Part shown: positions 34,526 through 46,519 of the stretch, in pieces | Layout of the letters: each line of letters begins with the position of its first letter | Position numbering within the stretch: position 1 is the first letter of the stretch | NCBI GenBank assembly: GCA_963971425.1 | Contig: OZ020520.1 | Span: 24,074,754-24,138,753 of the forward strand | Origin: Bryoerythrophyllum caledonicum | Taxonomy: Eukaryota > Streptophyta > Bryopsida > Pottiales > Pottiaceae | Direction of reading: 5' to 3' | Length of the DNA stretch: 64,000 nt | The notes under the pieces: model-generated | Seen by the model: the letters and a program-made list of their open reading frames with translations, nothing else | Database searches by the model: none | Told to the model about the DNA's origin: nothing | Program-made: the position numbers and the translations under genes

Positions 34526-34868
34526 AAGGTGAATACAGAGTAGGATACGTGCATGTACTGTACATACGGATCCCACCATACCCCATACCCGCCCCGAGAA
34601 GAGTTCGCGCTGGCAAGACTGTGTTCTCGGCATTCATTCTTTTCCGAGCTCACACTTCCGGCGATGTCGAGCTCCGCGAGCGCTCACCAGCCACTCTCCC
34701 GCACCAGCCTCGTCGCGGCGAAGCTGTAATCCTCGCTGCCCCCGCTCGCCTCCCTCGCACGCACCTGGCCTCGCCTCATACCTCCCCTTGTCGCCTCAGA
34801 ACGACCGCATCTCGCAGCCGCATTGTAGGGATCTGTCGCGCAATCATTGAGCGCTCCGTAGGGTCACC

Positions 34869-37800
34869 ATGCTCGCGGTTCCCGCTTGCCATGGCCGCGC
34901 CGCTCCCTCGTACGCTTCCTTGCAGCCGGCGAGCCAGGTATGTGTGTGGGAGAGACGGAGAGAGGGAGTTCCCTCTCTTCCTGTCATTGTTTGGTTGGTG
35001 TAGGGTTTTCCAGCTCGGATTTGCGAAGGGATGGTTGCGGGGTTTGAGGATTGCGTGTGAGGAGGATGATGAGGGTTTGAGGATTGCGTGAGGTTGATTT
35101 TTATCAATGTGGAGGAGAATTTGGTGGTTTTGTGTTGTTTTCTTGGTTTTTTGGGCTGCGTTCGGGGCTCTGGCGACTGGTTGTTGTGTGATGACATCCG
35201 AGGGTTGTTTGAGTGATTGTATTGTTGTATTCCTTTGGAGGAAGTCGGTTGTTCGTCGTCTGTTGGTTGGTTAGTGTAGGGTTTGCCAGCTCGGATTTGT
35301 GGCTGCGGAATTCGAAGCGAGAAGGATGGTTTTGAACAATGTCGAGGAGAATTTGGTGTTTGATAACCTCGGATTGAGTAGTGATCCCATTCTTTTTTGT
35401 GAATTTTGGACTTGGGTGATTGATAAGTAGTAGTTATTGGCATCTGAGGGTGGTTTGTGATTGGATATGTTGGAGAGTTCAATGTGGCTTAGTGTGACGT
35501 TGTGGATTTGACGGATTGATTGTTGGAAGTTGGTTATTGAACGGGGAATTATTCTTTCGGTTTTCGTTGTGAGTGCATCGGCTTTGAGAGTTTGGTATTG
35601 ATGGTGGCCCATCAGTTTAGGAGACATTTTTGACTTACGAGGTGTCTTGGTGTAATGCAGGTCGAAGGCAAGCGTGTAGGGTGCTGGGATGTTCTAGGTG
35701 TGCAGCGGTTTCAGCTCAAGGGAAACATGTGGGGAGTTGGAGGAGTGAGTTTCAGATGTTTGGCTTGAATTCATGAATGATGCCCGTTTTGCCTTGGTTT
35801 CTCTAGTTGATCAGTTTAAGCGTCATTGTGATGTTCACAGTTTGGTCTACGATTGTTTTTTTTCTTCTTCATGATTTTTCCTTGCAATGTGCGCAGCTTA
35901 CACGGAATGCGAGCTCCAAAGCTGGCTCTCCTCATTTAGTTAATGCCACGAGTTTGAAGACGGACAAGCCGGATAAGTCTGCAGGGTATGAAATGGAGAA
36001 ATTAGGGGTGATTGAGGTGGATCCCATTCTCGCCGCTCATCAGGGGCATTTACGATACCGTATGAGTGAATTTTTGAAACGAAAGACGGAAATTGAGAAG
36101 GTTGAGGGGAGTTTGGAGGAATTCGCCAAAGGTTCGCATTCTTTTCAGAAAAAATTAGTTCAATATTTAAGGCTTTCAGTGTTCCAGACCTGTAGTTTTC
36201 TAGTTCTTTTGTCCTGTGAAGCTGCAGCACTGAGGGGTTACACGTTGGAGATCTTTTGATTGAGTGGATTGTAAATGTTGTCTCTCGGAGCGTTTAAGCC
36301 TGAAGCTCTAGAAGTATCTTTCACTGATGTTGATCCTTTCTGACCATGCTGTCTTTGAACTTGTGTCTTAGTGTGCACAATAGTGGAAAGTTAGATTGGA
36401 TATCTGCAGGTATTTTGAAACCTCGTGAGTGAAGTGTAGGGGAGTTCTCTCTGTGCATGAACTTCTTGTGAAGTACAATCGTAGCAGTTTAGATAGCCTA
36501 TTGAGACGCTGGTGGGGTGTTTTGCTATTGTGTGTAGGTTATGAGAAGTATGGGTTTACTCGTGATGAAGATGGCATTTTGTACCAGGAGTGGGCACCCG
36601 CAGCAGCGTAAGTTATACCTTAATGCTTGTGTTTGTGTAGTGAATTTTTTTAATCTTACGAATTACGCTCTCCGTTCAGGACATACAGTTCTTTTCCGTA
36701 CTGTTCTTGTCTCATTACTTTCTGGGAACGATTGGTTTAAGCTGGACGGCTGTTGTTGAGCAGATTGATTGCTGATCGCATTTTTTACCTATTACAGTCT
36801 TGCATGGATCAAGGCCGTGCCTTGTTTTGATATCTGAAGAGATTGTTATTGTGTACAGGGCTGCTCAGTTGATTGGTGACTTCAATAACTGGGATGGAAG
36901 CAAGTACAGTATGAAAAGAGACGAGTTCGGCGTCTGGTCTATCAGGTTACCTGATGAGGGCGGTGTTTCTGCGATCCCCCATGGTTCCAAAGTTAAGTTT
37001 AGGATGCAGAAGGGTGATGGTACTTGGGTAGATCGCATTCCAGCCTGGATCAAATTCGCCGTGGTCGATCCAACTGTATTTGCCGCGTATTATGATGGCG
37101 TTTACTGGGACCCGCCTGCATCTCAAAGGTAGATTTCGGCGCGAAGGATCACCAAAGCTAATATTTGTGGAGAAAATGCTCCCTAGTGGACTTTTAGTCT
37201 GGGTATTAAATGTGATGAAGGGGCTTTGTTAATTCGTGACTAATATATTTTTATTCTATTATGTGGATCAGATATGAGTTCCAGCATCCCCGCCCAGCAA
37301 AACCAGAGGCTCCACTCATTTACGAAGCGCATGTGGGGATGAGCTCTAAGGAACCAATGGTGGCGTCCTACAGGCAGTTTGCAGACGAAGTTCTGCCTAG
37401 AATCAAGGCTAACAACTATAACACCATTCAGCTGATGGCAATTATGGAGCATGCATACTATGGCTGCTTTGGTTACCATGTGACAAACTTTTTCGCCGCT
37501 AGCAGCCGCAGCGGTACTCCTGAGGATCTCAAGTATTTGATAGACAAGGCGCATTCAATGGGGATTCGCGTTTTGATGGACGTGGTGCACAGTCACGCAA
37601 GCACGAATGCTGTTGATGGATTGGCAGGGTATGATTTGGGTCAGGCATCTCAGGATTCCTACTTCCACACAGGTGCCCGAGGATACCACAAACTCTGGGA
37701 CAGCCGCTTGTTCAACTATGGATCGTGGGAGGTACAGCGGTTCCTTCTTTCGAATCTGAGGTGGTGGATGGAAGAGTACATGTTTGATGGCTTCCGCTTT

Positions 37801-40494
37801 GACGGAATCACTTCCATGCTCTACCATCACCACGGACTGAACATGTGCTTCACTGGAAACTATCATGAGTATTTTAGCGAGGCCACTGATACGGAAGCAG
37901 TGATGTACTTGATGCTGGCAAATGAGCTAGTCCACAGTATTTATCCCGACGCTACAGTTATTGCGGAAGATGTATCCGGCATGCCCACGCTCTGCCGTGC
38001 AGTGTCAGAAGGAGGCGTTGGCTTTGATTATCGTTTGGCTATGGCTATTCCGGATAAGTGGATCCAGTACTTGAAAGAAAGGAAGGACGAGGAATGGTCG
38101 ATGGGCGACATTGTGTACACTTTGGTTAACCGGAGATACACTGAGGCATGTGTTAGTTACGCCGAGAGCCATGACCAGGTGATTATCTTCCTTATATGTG
38201 GGTAGTGTGACACGCTGAAATGCTGCTGAAATCTCCTGATATTGCTTTACCGAAGGTTGCCTGAAAATCTGATTCGTTCATTTTGAGAATGTTCGCCAAT
38301 ATTATTCTAACAAGCTCTGTTCTCTGCAGTCTATGGTTGGAGATAAATCGTTCGCATTTTTATTGATGGACAAGGAGATGTACTACAGCATGTCAGCCTT
38401 GCAACAAGCGAACCTTGTTGTGGATCGAGGAATTGCCCTGCACAAGGTCCATTCTTCTTGCTTCTTTCAAGCCTGTTCATGTTTCACTTAGTCCATTTCT
38501 CCTTTTAATTGTTATTGGGTGTAGTTCCAATACTGATATTTCTAAAATGCAGATGATTCACTTCATCACCATGTCTCTCGGTGGGGAGGGATACCTGAAT
38601 TTCATGGGCAACGAGGTAAGTTATTCTATGTCTGTTTCATGAAAAGAATCTGAAGAATCAGAATCTGTTTCTATGTCTGTTGTCGAGATATCATGTCTTT
38701 TTCTGTCCTCGCGTATGATTTGATGTCTCAGTGCAAGATAATAGGTGTTTATTTTACTAGAGTCTGTTCTGCACTACTTCATCAAAACGTCGCCATAGAA
38801 TCATCATCTTCGCACAGAAGAAAAAGTTGGCTAGGGGAACATGTGTGAGCTTGCACAATTCATTAGTTAGTTTTGTTTAAGTTGTGATCTTGGCATGATG
38901 ATAGACTCTCTTTTGTGGTCTTTTGTTTGAGGTGGTCTTATGAGTTGGTCTGACATGCGCAGACAGTTGATTTTTTATCTTTCTGACGAATTTTTGGCGA
39001 CATGCAGTTTGGTCATCCGGAGTGGATTGATTTCCCTAGACAAGGCAACAACTGGTCATTCGACAAGTGCCGAAGGCGGTGGGACCTTGCGGACGAGGGT
39101 AACCTTCGGTACAAGGTTAGTTTCCAAAGAGTCTTGCTTGGAAACTCAGTTGCTGCCGTCATTTATGCTAGGAGTATCCCGTGCAAATCTTTTAGTTTTT
39201 TTTCTTTTGTAAGTTTTGTTCTAATTTTCGTCAATGGAACCGATCAATGCTTTTAGTTGATAATGCTTTTCTTTATCATATCTCACAGTAATTGTTAACG
39301 TTTTGATGTTTAGAAAGGACAGTGTCTCCACTTATCGGTCATAATTTTCTGGGCCTGTTTCTTCGATGCTTTTTTGACATTGTTTTCTTCTGACAGTTCA
39401 TGAATAACTTCAATAGAGCAATGGTTGCGCTTGCAAACGAGTTTGATTTCGTGAGTTCGTCAAAGCAGTACATCTCATGCACGGATGAGGCTGATAAGGT
39501 TGGTGCTCTCCCTCTCTCATCTAGTACGTGGCCTGCCAGGGGCTCATGTTCAGGAGACCATTACCTCCGGAACATGTTTACGCGTCGCTTTTATTCTTGA
39601 GTATCCTAACTTGATTATTTCGATGATTGAATTGTTCGCTTTTGCAGTTCCTATATGGATATCTAACTCGGCTTCTGTTTTGTCTTTTTAGCTCATTGTA
39701 TTCGAAAGAGGAGACTTGGTCTTCGTCTTCAACTTCCACCCGACAAAGACATATTCAGGGTAAGTAATGGTAGATGCAAAGTTTAAAGCAGTGTACTAAA
39801 ATTAAGAGACAATTTTATTCTATGTTGTGTGGTGTTAGAATCATGAACACTCAGCTAACCTTAAACATTTGACGTGCAGGTTGAAGGTGGGCTGTGAGAT
39901 TCCTGGTAAATATCGAATCTGTCTGGATAGTGATGCTGCGGAGTTCGGAGGCCATTCTCGGGTAAGAATCGATACGATGTTTCTTCATGTGTGGGGGGAA
40001 GATATAATCCTCTAGTAGTTAGTTGCTATGCATAGATGTTTCAGCATTTATGTATAAAGTGTAGATGCTTGTTCGACGACTTCAGTTTACACGCACACTC
40101 CTTCCTCTATCTTTATCCGCCGGACTTGTAACGAAAGGCTTCTCATTTTTTCTCTCTCTCGCAGGTGGACCATAATGTTGATCACTTCTCAAATCCTGAG
40201 GGAGAGCCGGGGAAGCCAGAGACGAATTACAACAACCGGCCACACTCCTTCATGGTTATGTCTCCAACTCGCAGTTGTCAGGTGAGCAACCTTTCTGGGA
40301 ATTGTCCTCACCACACGATGAGTGCTGGAATTTCTTTCAATCTCACGTATTGTATCTTAATGCTGACTAGAAGAGAAGTCAAAGCTTATGGCATCGTTGT
40401 CTCACGTTACAAATAACTGATATGTTCCCTCATTGGTAACGCCTCCTCTATGACATGGTTCTGGTTGCAGGTGTATTACAAAGTTCCGGAGTAA
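34869..40494 (+). CDS. 1,4-alpha-glucan branching enzyme (GH13), probable plastid targeting
   Basis: Fourteen exons: 34869-34937, 35661-35744, 35897-36131, 36538-36607, 36859-37128, 37272-38178, 38330-38446, 38553-38615, 39008-39115, 39397-39498, 39692-39759, 39880-39961, 40165-40281 and 40471-40494. Phases agree, giving 771 residues. A basic, Ala/Ser-containing N-terminus ([19 protein letters not shown]) resembles a transit peptide. A CBM48 part follows ([19 protein letters not shown]), then the GH13 barrel with [11 protein letters not shown], nucleophile Asp in [18 protein letters not shown], acid Glu in IAEDVSGMP and the third Asp in YAESHDQ. The C-terminal beta domain is complete ([28 protein letters not shown]). 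It transfers alpha-1,4 chains to alpha-1,6 branches in starch synthesis. Near [16 protein letters not shown] it lacks the extra loop I recall from typical plant SBEI/II, which is closer to GBE1-type enzymes. The first two exons are the least certain. Confidence 0.9.
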
Positions 40495-41657
40495 ATTGGA
40501 GATAATCCATTTTCTTCCTGTACAATACATTTTGCCATGTATACTTGAGGAGTACGAAGGTGGTAGTGAGAGTGCTTTTCCATAACCTATGTAGAAGAAG
40601 CCTCTGCTCTAAACTAGCCTGTTTCAACCAAGATATATTAGCCTTGCTTGAGCTATCACTGCTGCTGCTGCTTTTGACCAGCTTTTTGTCTCATCCAGGA
40701 GAACCTTTACATGAGATGAAATAAGACCTCTGCATTGAACAACCTCCATTCTTAGGAAGTAGATATGATCAAGGTTGGTACTGGTACCGTGATTTCCCCC
40801 AAGAGAGATAGTGGGTTCGCTTTGAAATGTCTTGTCAATGTGGGTGAGAATTAGCTGAGTTATTCACTTTAGCCATGGTTTCTGAATTTTCAATCAGGTA
40901 TGGTGGCTTAAATTGAGTTCTGTTCCAAATATTGCGGTGGAGTGAATGTCAGTTGTGGGAGTTGGAGTATCAATTGGACATTTTAAAGAAGCTAAAAGAA
41001 ATGAATAAAGAACCCCAGTTAAGAACTTTGGCCCCCAAAAAGCAAAATCCAATTCAAAACAAACTCCTTGCTGACGTGTTCAAGTAAAGATTTCATCCCA
41101 AACAAACTCCCGATCAAACTCATCCCGCGCAAACTTCCAAGCAAACTCATCTCGAGCAAACTCCCAGTTCACCGTAACATCGACTACTAGTCCATGCAAG
41201 TCCAACGTTGATCCATCTATATCTCATCTACATCAACAGAATTTCATTAGGTTACAAATTTCTTATGTAATTGATCAGTCTTCATAATTAACAATCTTCA
41301 GTACATTATTTCATGACTGTAGAATGAAATGAAATTAGCTAAAAACAAGTAAAATCAAGCTTGACAAGGGTCAGCTATTTCTAATCTTACTCCTGGGTCT
41401 TCTTCTACTGATGAGCTCAAGATCCCTCTCTTGCTCCGATTCTACTCAACATTATCCCTACAGTCACAGCAAAGACATCAAAGCTGCCTGCACAATGAAT
41501 TTCAGCCAATAAAACTCCGTCCATTTCATATTTTACATCTAATATAAATGTGCTTCCCGCTAAGACATGGAACCGAAGTTGCGGAGCATGAAGAACCGTT
41601 AACTGCTTTGTAGGCTTGTCAGCAGAACTGGTGATACAAGCTTGGAAGGTGCTCTTA
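40495..41657. other. 3' flank of the branching enzyme and spacer
   Basis: No second gene. A 26-bp-type tandem repeat built from CAAACTCATCTCGAGCAAACTCCCA occurs three to four times at about 41040-41165. Confidence 0.5.
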
Positions 41658-41659
41658 TA

Positions 41660-43326
41660 CAGTGGTCAGCAGAAGTGTTCGGACAGGACGCTTCCACTTC
41701 CAATATGAGCTAGTTTTCTTACGTAACTCACATTCAAGTTGTAAAAATTTAAACATACAATCACATAGTTACAAAAAACATGTAACATAACATTCATAAT
41801 AAAAAATGTCAATCAAGAAATCAATCAAAAATAAAACACATGATGTGGGTGTCCAATTCTTTATGCAAAAAGTGAAGTGGTTATCTATTTACATTGGAAA
41901 CAAAGCCATGAGCTACAAAATCAAGCTAAAAACTTGAATGTAGAATCATGAGGACTACCTAAAAACTTGAATGTACAATCATAATGACTACCATCGTGTA
42001 TAGCCACCTTTTGCTTGATAAACATCTGCAGCTCTCTCAGGCATAGACATGATCAATTTCCTCACGGTATCAATCTCAATGCTATACCAAATTTCTTGCA
42101 ATTTCTCCCACAAATCCTTCTTGTTAGTGGGTTTTTTCTTTGACATTCTCATACGACGATCTACTTCATTCCAAAGGTGTTCTATAGGATTCAAGTCAGG
42201 AGATTGAGCCGGATGCCAAATTAGTTGAAACTTCTGTGCTAACAACCAATCTGTAACATACTTAGAAGTATGTTTGGGATCGTTGTCGTGCTGAAAAATA
42301 ACATTCTCCTCTCCTAAATCATACATGTGTATAGTATTCATGAGCTCCATCTCCAAAATTTCACGATACACAAACTTATCCATGTTTCCTTCTATAAGAC
42401 GAAGGTTGCCAATTCCCTCCCAAGTCATACATCCCCAAACCATAATGTTTCCACCTCCAAATTTGATAGTAGGTTGCACATGCTGATCTAAAAGATGCTC
42501 TCCTCTCTTCCTCCAACAATACTGCCTCCCATCTGAGCCAAACAAATTGAATTTTGACTCATCTGAAAAAACCACATAACTCCAGTCCATCCAACTTGCA
42601 TGCCTACACTTCTTTGCCCATGCATATCGACGTGCTTTGTGTTTCTTTGACAAGAATGGCTTCTTAGTTTTCACTCGTGTTCTCAATCCTTGCCTCTGAA
42701 GACATCTTCTAATTGTATCATCACTCAAATCCAATCCTTGAGATCGCATTTCTCTACCCACTGCTGCAGCTGTACCATTAGATGGTGCATTCAACAACCT
42801 TACAACCTCACGATCACCACGTTCATCAAGAATTCGAGGTCTCCCTTGTGAAGGAGCATCTCTCAAATGACCTCTCATTGTAAACCTCCGCACAATAGCA
42901 TGGCAAGTGCTTCGAGAGATGCCTAGAACCGCTGAAATTTCGGAGTACGAATTCCCTCTCTCATGCATCTGAAGAACTAACTTACGTTCAGCAAGAGTCC
43001 TTCTAGGAGCCATAGCTAATCAAGAGCAATCTTATTCAATCACAATGTGTCTTGAAATGCAAGAGGTCTCCATAAATACATGTCGATTCTCAAGATTTTT
43101 CAGATGCACAACTTGTGTGCATAATGAATTGGACACCCATGATTGACACATCATGAACTGCAGCCCATGCAAGTGGCTCAATGTGAATGATGGTACTCTT
43201 TCTAGTTTACAAGTGGCTCTTTAGTTATAATTAGCTGAAAAAATCAGCACCTACCTACCAAACTCGACAAGTGTTACTATTAAATTGAGATTGTAATTAC
43301 TGTCCGAACACTTCTGCTGACCACTG
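41660..43326 (-). mobile_element. Complete Tc1-type DNA transposon
   Basis: Perfect 27-bp inverted repeats at 41660-41686 and 43300-43326 begin CAGTGGTCAGCAGAAGTGTT. The flanking TA lies at 41658-41659 and 43327-43328. The 1,667-bp element holds one uninterrupted transposase on the minus strand. Terminal CAGT and TA duplication are the Tc1 hallmark. Identical ends and an intact frame indicate a young, possibly active copy. Confidence 0.95.
41988..43013 (-). CDS. Tc1-like transposase (DD34E), intact
   Basis: 341 residues from ATG at 43013 (MAPRRTLAERKLVLQMHERG). An N-terminal paired-type helix-turn-helix (SYSEISAVLGISRSTCHAIV) is followed by the GRPR linker (SQGRPRILDE) and a second HTH_Tnp_Tc3-like part (LSDDTIRRCLQRQGLRTR). 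The catalytic domain has VVFSDESKFNLFG, then FQHDNDPKHTSK, then NPIEHLWNEV. The spacing from the second Asp to the Glu is 34 residues, which places it in the Tc1 group and not plant mariner (DD39D). Length matches the family (about 340). The ORF fills the element with no introns or breaks. It would bind the 27-bp ends and integrate at TA. Confidence 0.95.
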   Translation of the reverse strand: MAPRRTLAERKLVLQMHERGNSYSEISAVLGISRSTCHAIVRRFTMRGHLRDAPSQGRPRILDERGDREVVRLLNAPSNGTAAAVGREMRSQGLDLSDDTIRRCLQRQGLRTRVKTKKPFLSKKHKARRYAWAKKCRHASWMDWSYVVFSDESKFNLFGSDGRQYCWRKRGEHLLDQHVQPTIKFGGGNIMVWGCMTWEGIGNLRLIEGNMDKFVYREILEMELMNTIHMYDLGEENVIFQHDNDPKHTSKYVTDWLLAQKFQLIWHPAQSPDLNPIEHLWNEVDRRMRMSKKKPTNKKDLWEKLQEIWYSIEIDTVRKLIMSMPERAADVYQAKGGYTRW

Positions 43327-43995
43327 TATGCTTCTCCTCACTGCGACACATCTTTAAGGTGGAGAAGACCCTTCCCTACGCTTAGATTCGCTTCAGCAAG
43401 TGCAGCCCATAAAGGCTTAGCCTTCTCTCAAGGTCTCGCTTGCGCCAGGCTCACCATTGAGGGAGTGTGCGAGCCACTAAATCCTGGCTCTCCTACAACC
43501 TAGTACGCTAGAAAATATCAACGAACATTAGAGATATTACCAGTGAAGTAAAAGAACTGGGCTAAAGGTCCATTGGTAGCTATAAATTTCAGTAGAAAAT
43601 ACATCCTGGTCTCTCCGATATTGTGTGCACACAGCCCCGGATTACACCAAGTAAAGAAGCTTATGAAAGGGTATGAAACTTTGAAAATAACATTGAGTTT
43701 TCTAGGAAAAAAACCAACGATGTGCACGGGTGAAGACACAGTGAAAAATTATTTGTATAAAGCTTGAAAGCTTGTAGGATAATTCAAGACATGACTCCTA
43801 AAATGAATTTCCCACTTCATACTAGTCCTTTTTGATACTTTCAAGACTGTGTGACAAGTCCGGATGATTTGAAAAAGACTGACTCACACACACTATAAGG
43901 TGCCAGAACAGTTTTCAAAAAGCACTCCGATTGCAGTTCAGTGCCTCTACCAAAACCCGAAAACAAATTCTCCAAAAACATGAGCTTTTTATCAC
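43327..43995. other. Spacer, no gene seen
   Basis: No supported coding frame. 43400-43500 (CGCTTGCGCCAGGCTCACCATTGAGGG) is GC-richer and may be old LTR-like sequence, but no ends were found. Confidence 0.4.
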
Positions 43996-44423
43996 GGACT
44001 CATCCCAAGCTCACTGTTTATTTGAACGATGTGCATCAACAACAGCTCCATCATGAGCATTTAGTCTCAACCTCTTTGCATCTGCGTCACATCCTTACTA
44101 GAATATCGATCAACTCTGGCAACAGTCCTCACATTTCAACCACTGCCACAGAAGCCCAACAGAAGCCCAACAGTCCGGAGGTCCAAGTTTCAAGCACCAA
44201 AGCCATCTACCGTTCTACAACCTTCACGTCACTCGCAATCTGCATCACGTTCGTTTAGCTTCCAGGCACTCGGATCCCTGTGCAATCCACCAGGCAACAC
44301 CGTTACAAGCCGGGAGAGCAATGCATTCACAACGAAATCAGTCATGAGAGAGAGAAGCAAACAGGTTCCCTCCTCATACTCACTTTCGTAAATGCACGAG
44401 ACTGTTACCCTCACAGATCGTAT

Positions 44424-44771
44424 TTACCATCGGCATGGAGCTAGTGATGGTGTACCTTGGCAGACGAACCCCTTGGGCACCGCAATGCGGCACTTCTGGG
44501 GGATGCCGAGGGCGATGCGCGGCACCACGCCGTTGGACTTGGCCAGCGGGTGGTTCAGCAGAGAGCACAGGCACTTGGCTCCGGCCAGCCCCTTGCCCAT
44601 GTTGGCGATGTTGGTGCAGCATTGCTTGGAGGGCGCCACTCGGGCGTTCTTGCTGGCTGCCATGCACGGCGCCATCTGGTAGATGCTGCAGCCTGCCGCC
44701 TCGGAGGTGACCACCGTCTCCGACACCACAAGCAGCACCACCAAGCAGGCAACCGTCACCTGGAGCTTCAT
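44424..44771 (-). CDS. Non-specific lipid-transfer protein (8-Cys), copy 1
   Basis: 115 codons from ATG at 44771. A signal peptide (MKLQVTVACLVVLLVVSE, cleavage near EAA/GC) is followed by the eight-cysteine motif: C, then C in MAPC, CC in KQCC, CxC in KCLC, C in PQKC and C in KGFVC. This small secreted fold binds lipids in the apoplast and is used in cuticle and defence functions of land plants. A possible splice donor (GTACAC) follows directly after GFVCQ, where many LTP genes have an intron just before the stop, so the true C-terminus may differ. A TATA-like TATAAAA lies about 114 bp upstream (44885-44891 on this strand). The second copy at 48330 is identical. Confidence 0.85.
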   Translation of the reverse strand: MKLQVTVACLVVLLVVSETVVTSEAAGCSIYQMAPCMAASKNARVAPSKQCCTNIANMGKGLAGAKCLCSLLNHPLAKSNGVVPRIALGIPQKCRIAVPKGFVCQGTPSLAPCRW

Positions 44772-44884
44772 CGTGCAGCTGGAAGTGAACAGAAAGAAAG
44801 ATGGTAGCGGGGCTGGAAGCTGCTTGAGGTAGCAGTAGAAGTGGAGCTGGGTGCTGGTTGAAGAATGACGAGAGCGCGAGATGA

Positions 44885-44891
44885 TTTTATA
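44885..44891 (-). promoter_or_regulatory. TATA box of LTP copy 1
   Basis: GCTATAAAATC reads on the minus strand 114 bp upstream of the LTP ATG, a normal distance for a plant promoter with a short leader. It is identical at copy 2. Confidence 0.6.
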
Positions 44892-45312
44892 GCATTCATG
44901 CAGGGAGCTAGATATTTACAAAGCGAAGGAATTTGCGTGCTCATGGTCAACCCCAGATTGCATTCATTGTTCTGTCCAGTCTTGATCTGTGCAGGTGTGC
45001 TACGATTTGTGAATGGATGTGCATTGAAGAGATTCATTTTAAATATGTGGTGCGCGTGGTTACAGCTGACAGCCCTTGCTAGTTATAGGGTCTTTCCACT
45101 GAAAGGTTATGGTTTACTGATGACGATCTGTTGCTGTTAGCAAGAGTAGAGTCCGCATAATGTCAACTGAGGCTACCTAATGACAAGATGTCAGAGGCTT
45201 GGGGGCCAGGAGTCAACGTTACCGTCTGAAATAATGTTTACACCGGCTCACTCACCAACCTCCTTCGGCGGTGGCTCAACTCCCTGATATTCATCACTCA
45301 TGAATGGCACGC

Positions 45313-46269
45313 TTTCTGATGCGATCATAAACCACTGAACCCAGTCTTGTCATATTAGATGTACACTGCACACACACGGCCAGATTCATGTGCACACTCA
45401 GGTGCAAAGTCCGCATATTATTCGAGAATTAACGTGATGTCAAACACTTGCCAGACGGGGTGGCTCCTCAACTGGAGTGTAATATTGATCTAGTGACTGA
45501 TCGTTTCCAGACTCATCCCCGTCAGTCTCGTCGACTTTGTAGTGGCTGGGCTGGTTTTCGAGAGCACATTCTCTGGTTTAATACTTCAATGAGACCTGAA
45601 AATGTTACGCAACTGGTATGGATTGGTATGATGTTCAGATTTCATGGCTACGTGCACAAAGTGGAATCAAATCGGACAGAACATGATGCGATCGAGATAT
45701 ATTCTTCGACGGATTCTTCTGCAAGCTTGATGAGGAACAGCCGTGACTTGCTCGGACTGGTAGAGTTCTTCAATTTAGGAGTTCTCGGTGATGGCTTCTG
45801 TCGGACTCCGAACAAATATGACTCAGTTTCAGATCCAGTCCAGGGTGCATGTGGACATGCTTGTCAGCTTGCAGTATCCATGGAGGAACCCGAAACCAAC
45901 GAATCTGGAGAATTTTGTACGCAGCAGTAGAATTTCAGTCGAAGCGGGTTTACAACAGCGTGCTTGACAAATAGTGGTGCACCAGGTGAAAGGAAGGCAT
46001 ACCTTGCTGCCGATACTCGTGCTACATATTCGTTGACAGAGTTTAAAAACACAGGGAGCTACCCGACGAGTGATTTGCAGGCGCAAATTGATCTATCAAC
46101 TTTGAGCCGGGTCTTCAGATCCCCAAAATTCCCTCTGTATCATCTTTGGACAACCTAAGAGCTTCTCAAGAAATGAAGATCATCTCAACAGGCTATCACT
46201 TTAAGCGGATTTCACATGTTTCAGATTTCACATATTTCAGAGCTTGTATGGACGAGAATGCGTGAAAAC
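45313..46269. other. Spacer between inverted arms (first assembly copy)
   Basis: 957 bp lying between the left arm and a partial inverted copy of it (46270-46519). It recurs base for base at 46832-47788 in the same orientation. It carries a plus-strand open frame (45448-45930) of unknown nature. Confidence 0.85.
45448..45930 (+). CDS. Unidentified open frame in the spacer
   Basis: A 160-codon frame that begins at TTG, so a true start is not evident; the first ATG in frame is at about 45589 (MRPENVTQLVWIG). It contains no signal peptide, membrane helix or motif I know. Composition is protein-like in part (VEFFNLGVLGDGFCRTPNKYD). It could be an exon of a gene spanning the spacer or a decayed fragment. 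Confidence 0.25.
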   Translation: MPDGVAPQLECNIDLVTDRFQTHPRQSRRLCSGWAGFREHILWFNTSMRPENVTQLVWIGMMFRFHGYVHKVESNRTEHDAIEIYSSTDSSASLMRNSRDLLGLVEFFNLGVLGDGFCRTPNKYDSVSDPVQGACGHACQLAVSMEEPETNESGEFCTQQ

Positions 46270-46519
46270 GCGTGCCATTCATGAGTGATGAATATCAGGG
46301 AGTTGAGCCACCGCCGAAGGAGGTTGGTGAGTGAGCCGGTGTAAACATTATTTCAGACGGTAACGTTGACTCCTGGCCCCCAAGCCTCTGACATCTTGTC
46401 ATTAGGTAGCCTCAGTTGACATTATGCGGACTCTACTCTTGCTAACAGCAACAGATCGTCATCAGTAAACCATAACCTTTCAGTGGAAAGACCCTATAAC
46501 TAGCAAGGGCTGTCAGCTG
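46270..46519. repeat. Partial right arm ending at the assembly gap
   Basis: Reverse complement of 45063-45312. It stops at CTGTCAGCTG directly before the Ns. The same bases recur at 47789-48038, where the arm continues. Confidence 0.9.

Larger units (their letters stand above)
43996..45312. repeat. Inverted duplication, left arm (1,317 bp)
   Basis: This arm is the reverse complement of 47789-49105. Base i pairs with base 93101-i throughout, including the entire LTP gene. The arms look identical except for a few substitutions within the outermost roughly 80 bp (for example CATCCCAAG/CATCACAAG and ATCATGAGC/ATCGTGAGC). Inner boundary: the sequence diverges after TGAATGGCACGC at 45312. Confidence 0.9.

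Noticed and set aside
34664..34729. Alternative branching enzyme start at ATG 34664 (MSSSASAHQPLSRTSL)
   Set aside because: It reaches a stop after 21 codons and does not join in phase to exon 2 with the visible donor, whereas ATG 34869 gives consistent phases.
34844..35627. Long minus-strand frames opposite the branching enzyme 5' region
   Set aside because: No protein-like motifs, and they overlap the first exon and intron of a gene supported on the plus strand.
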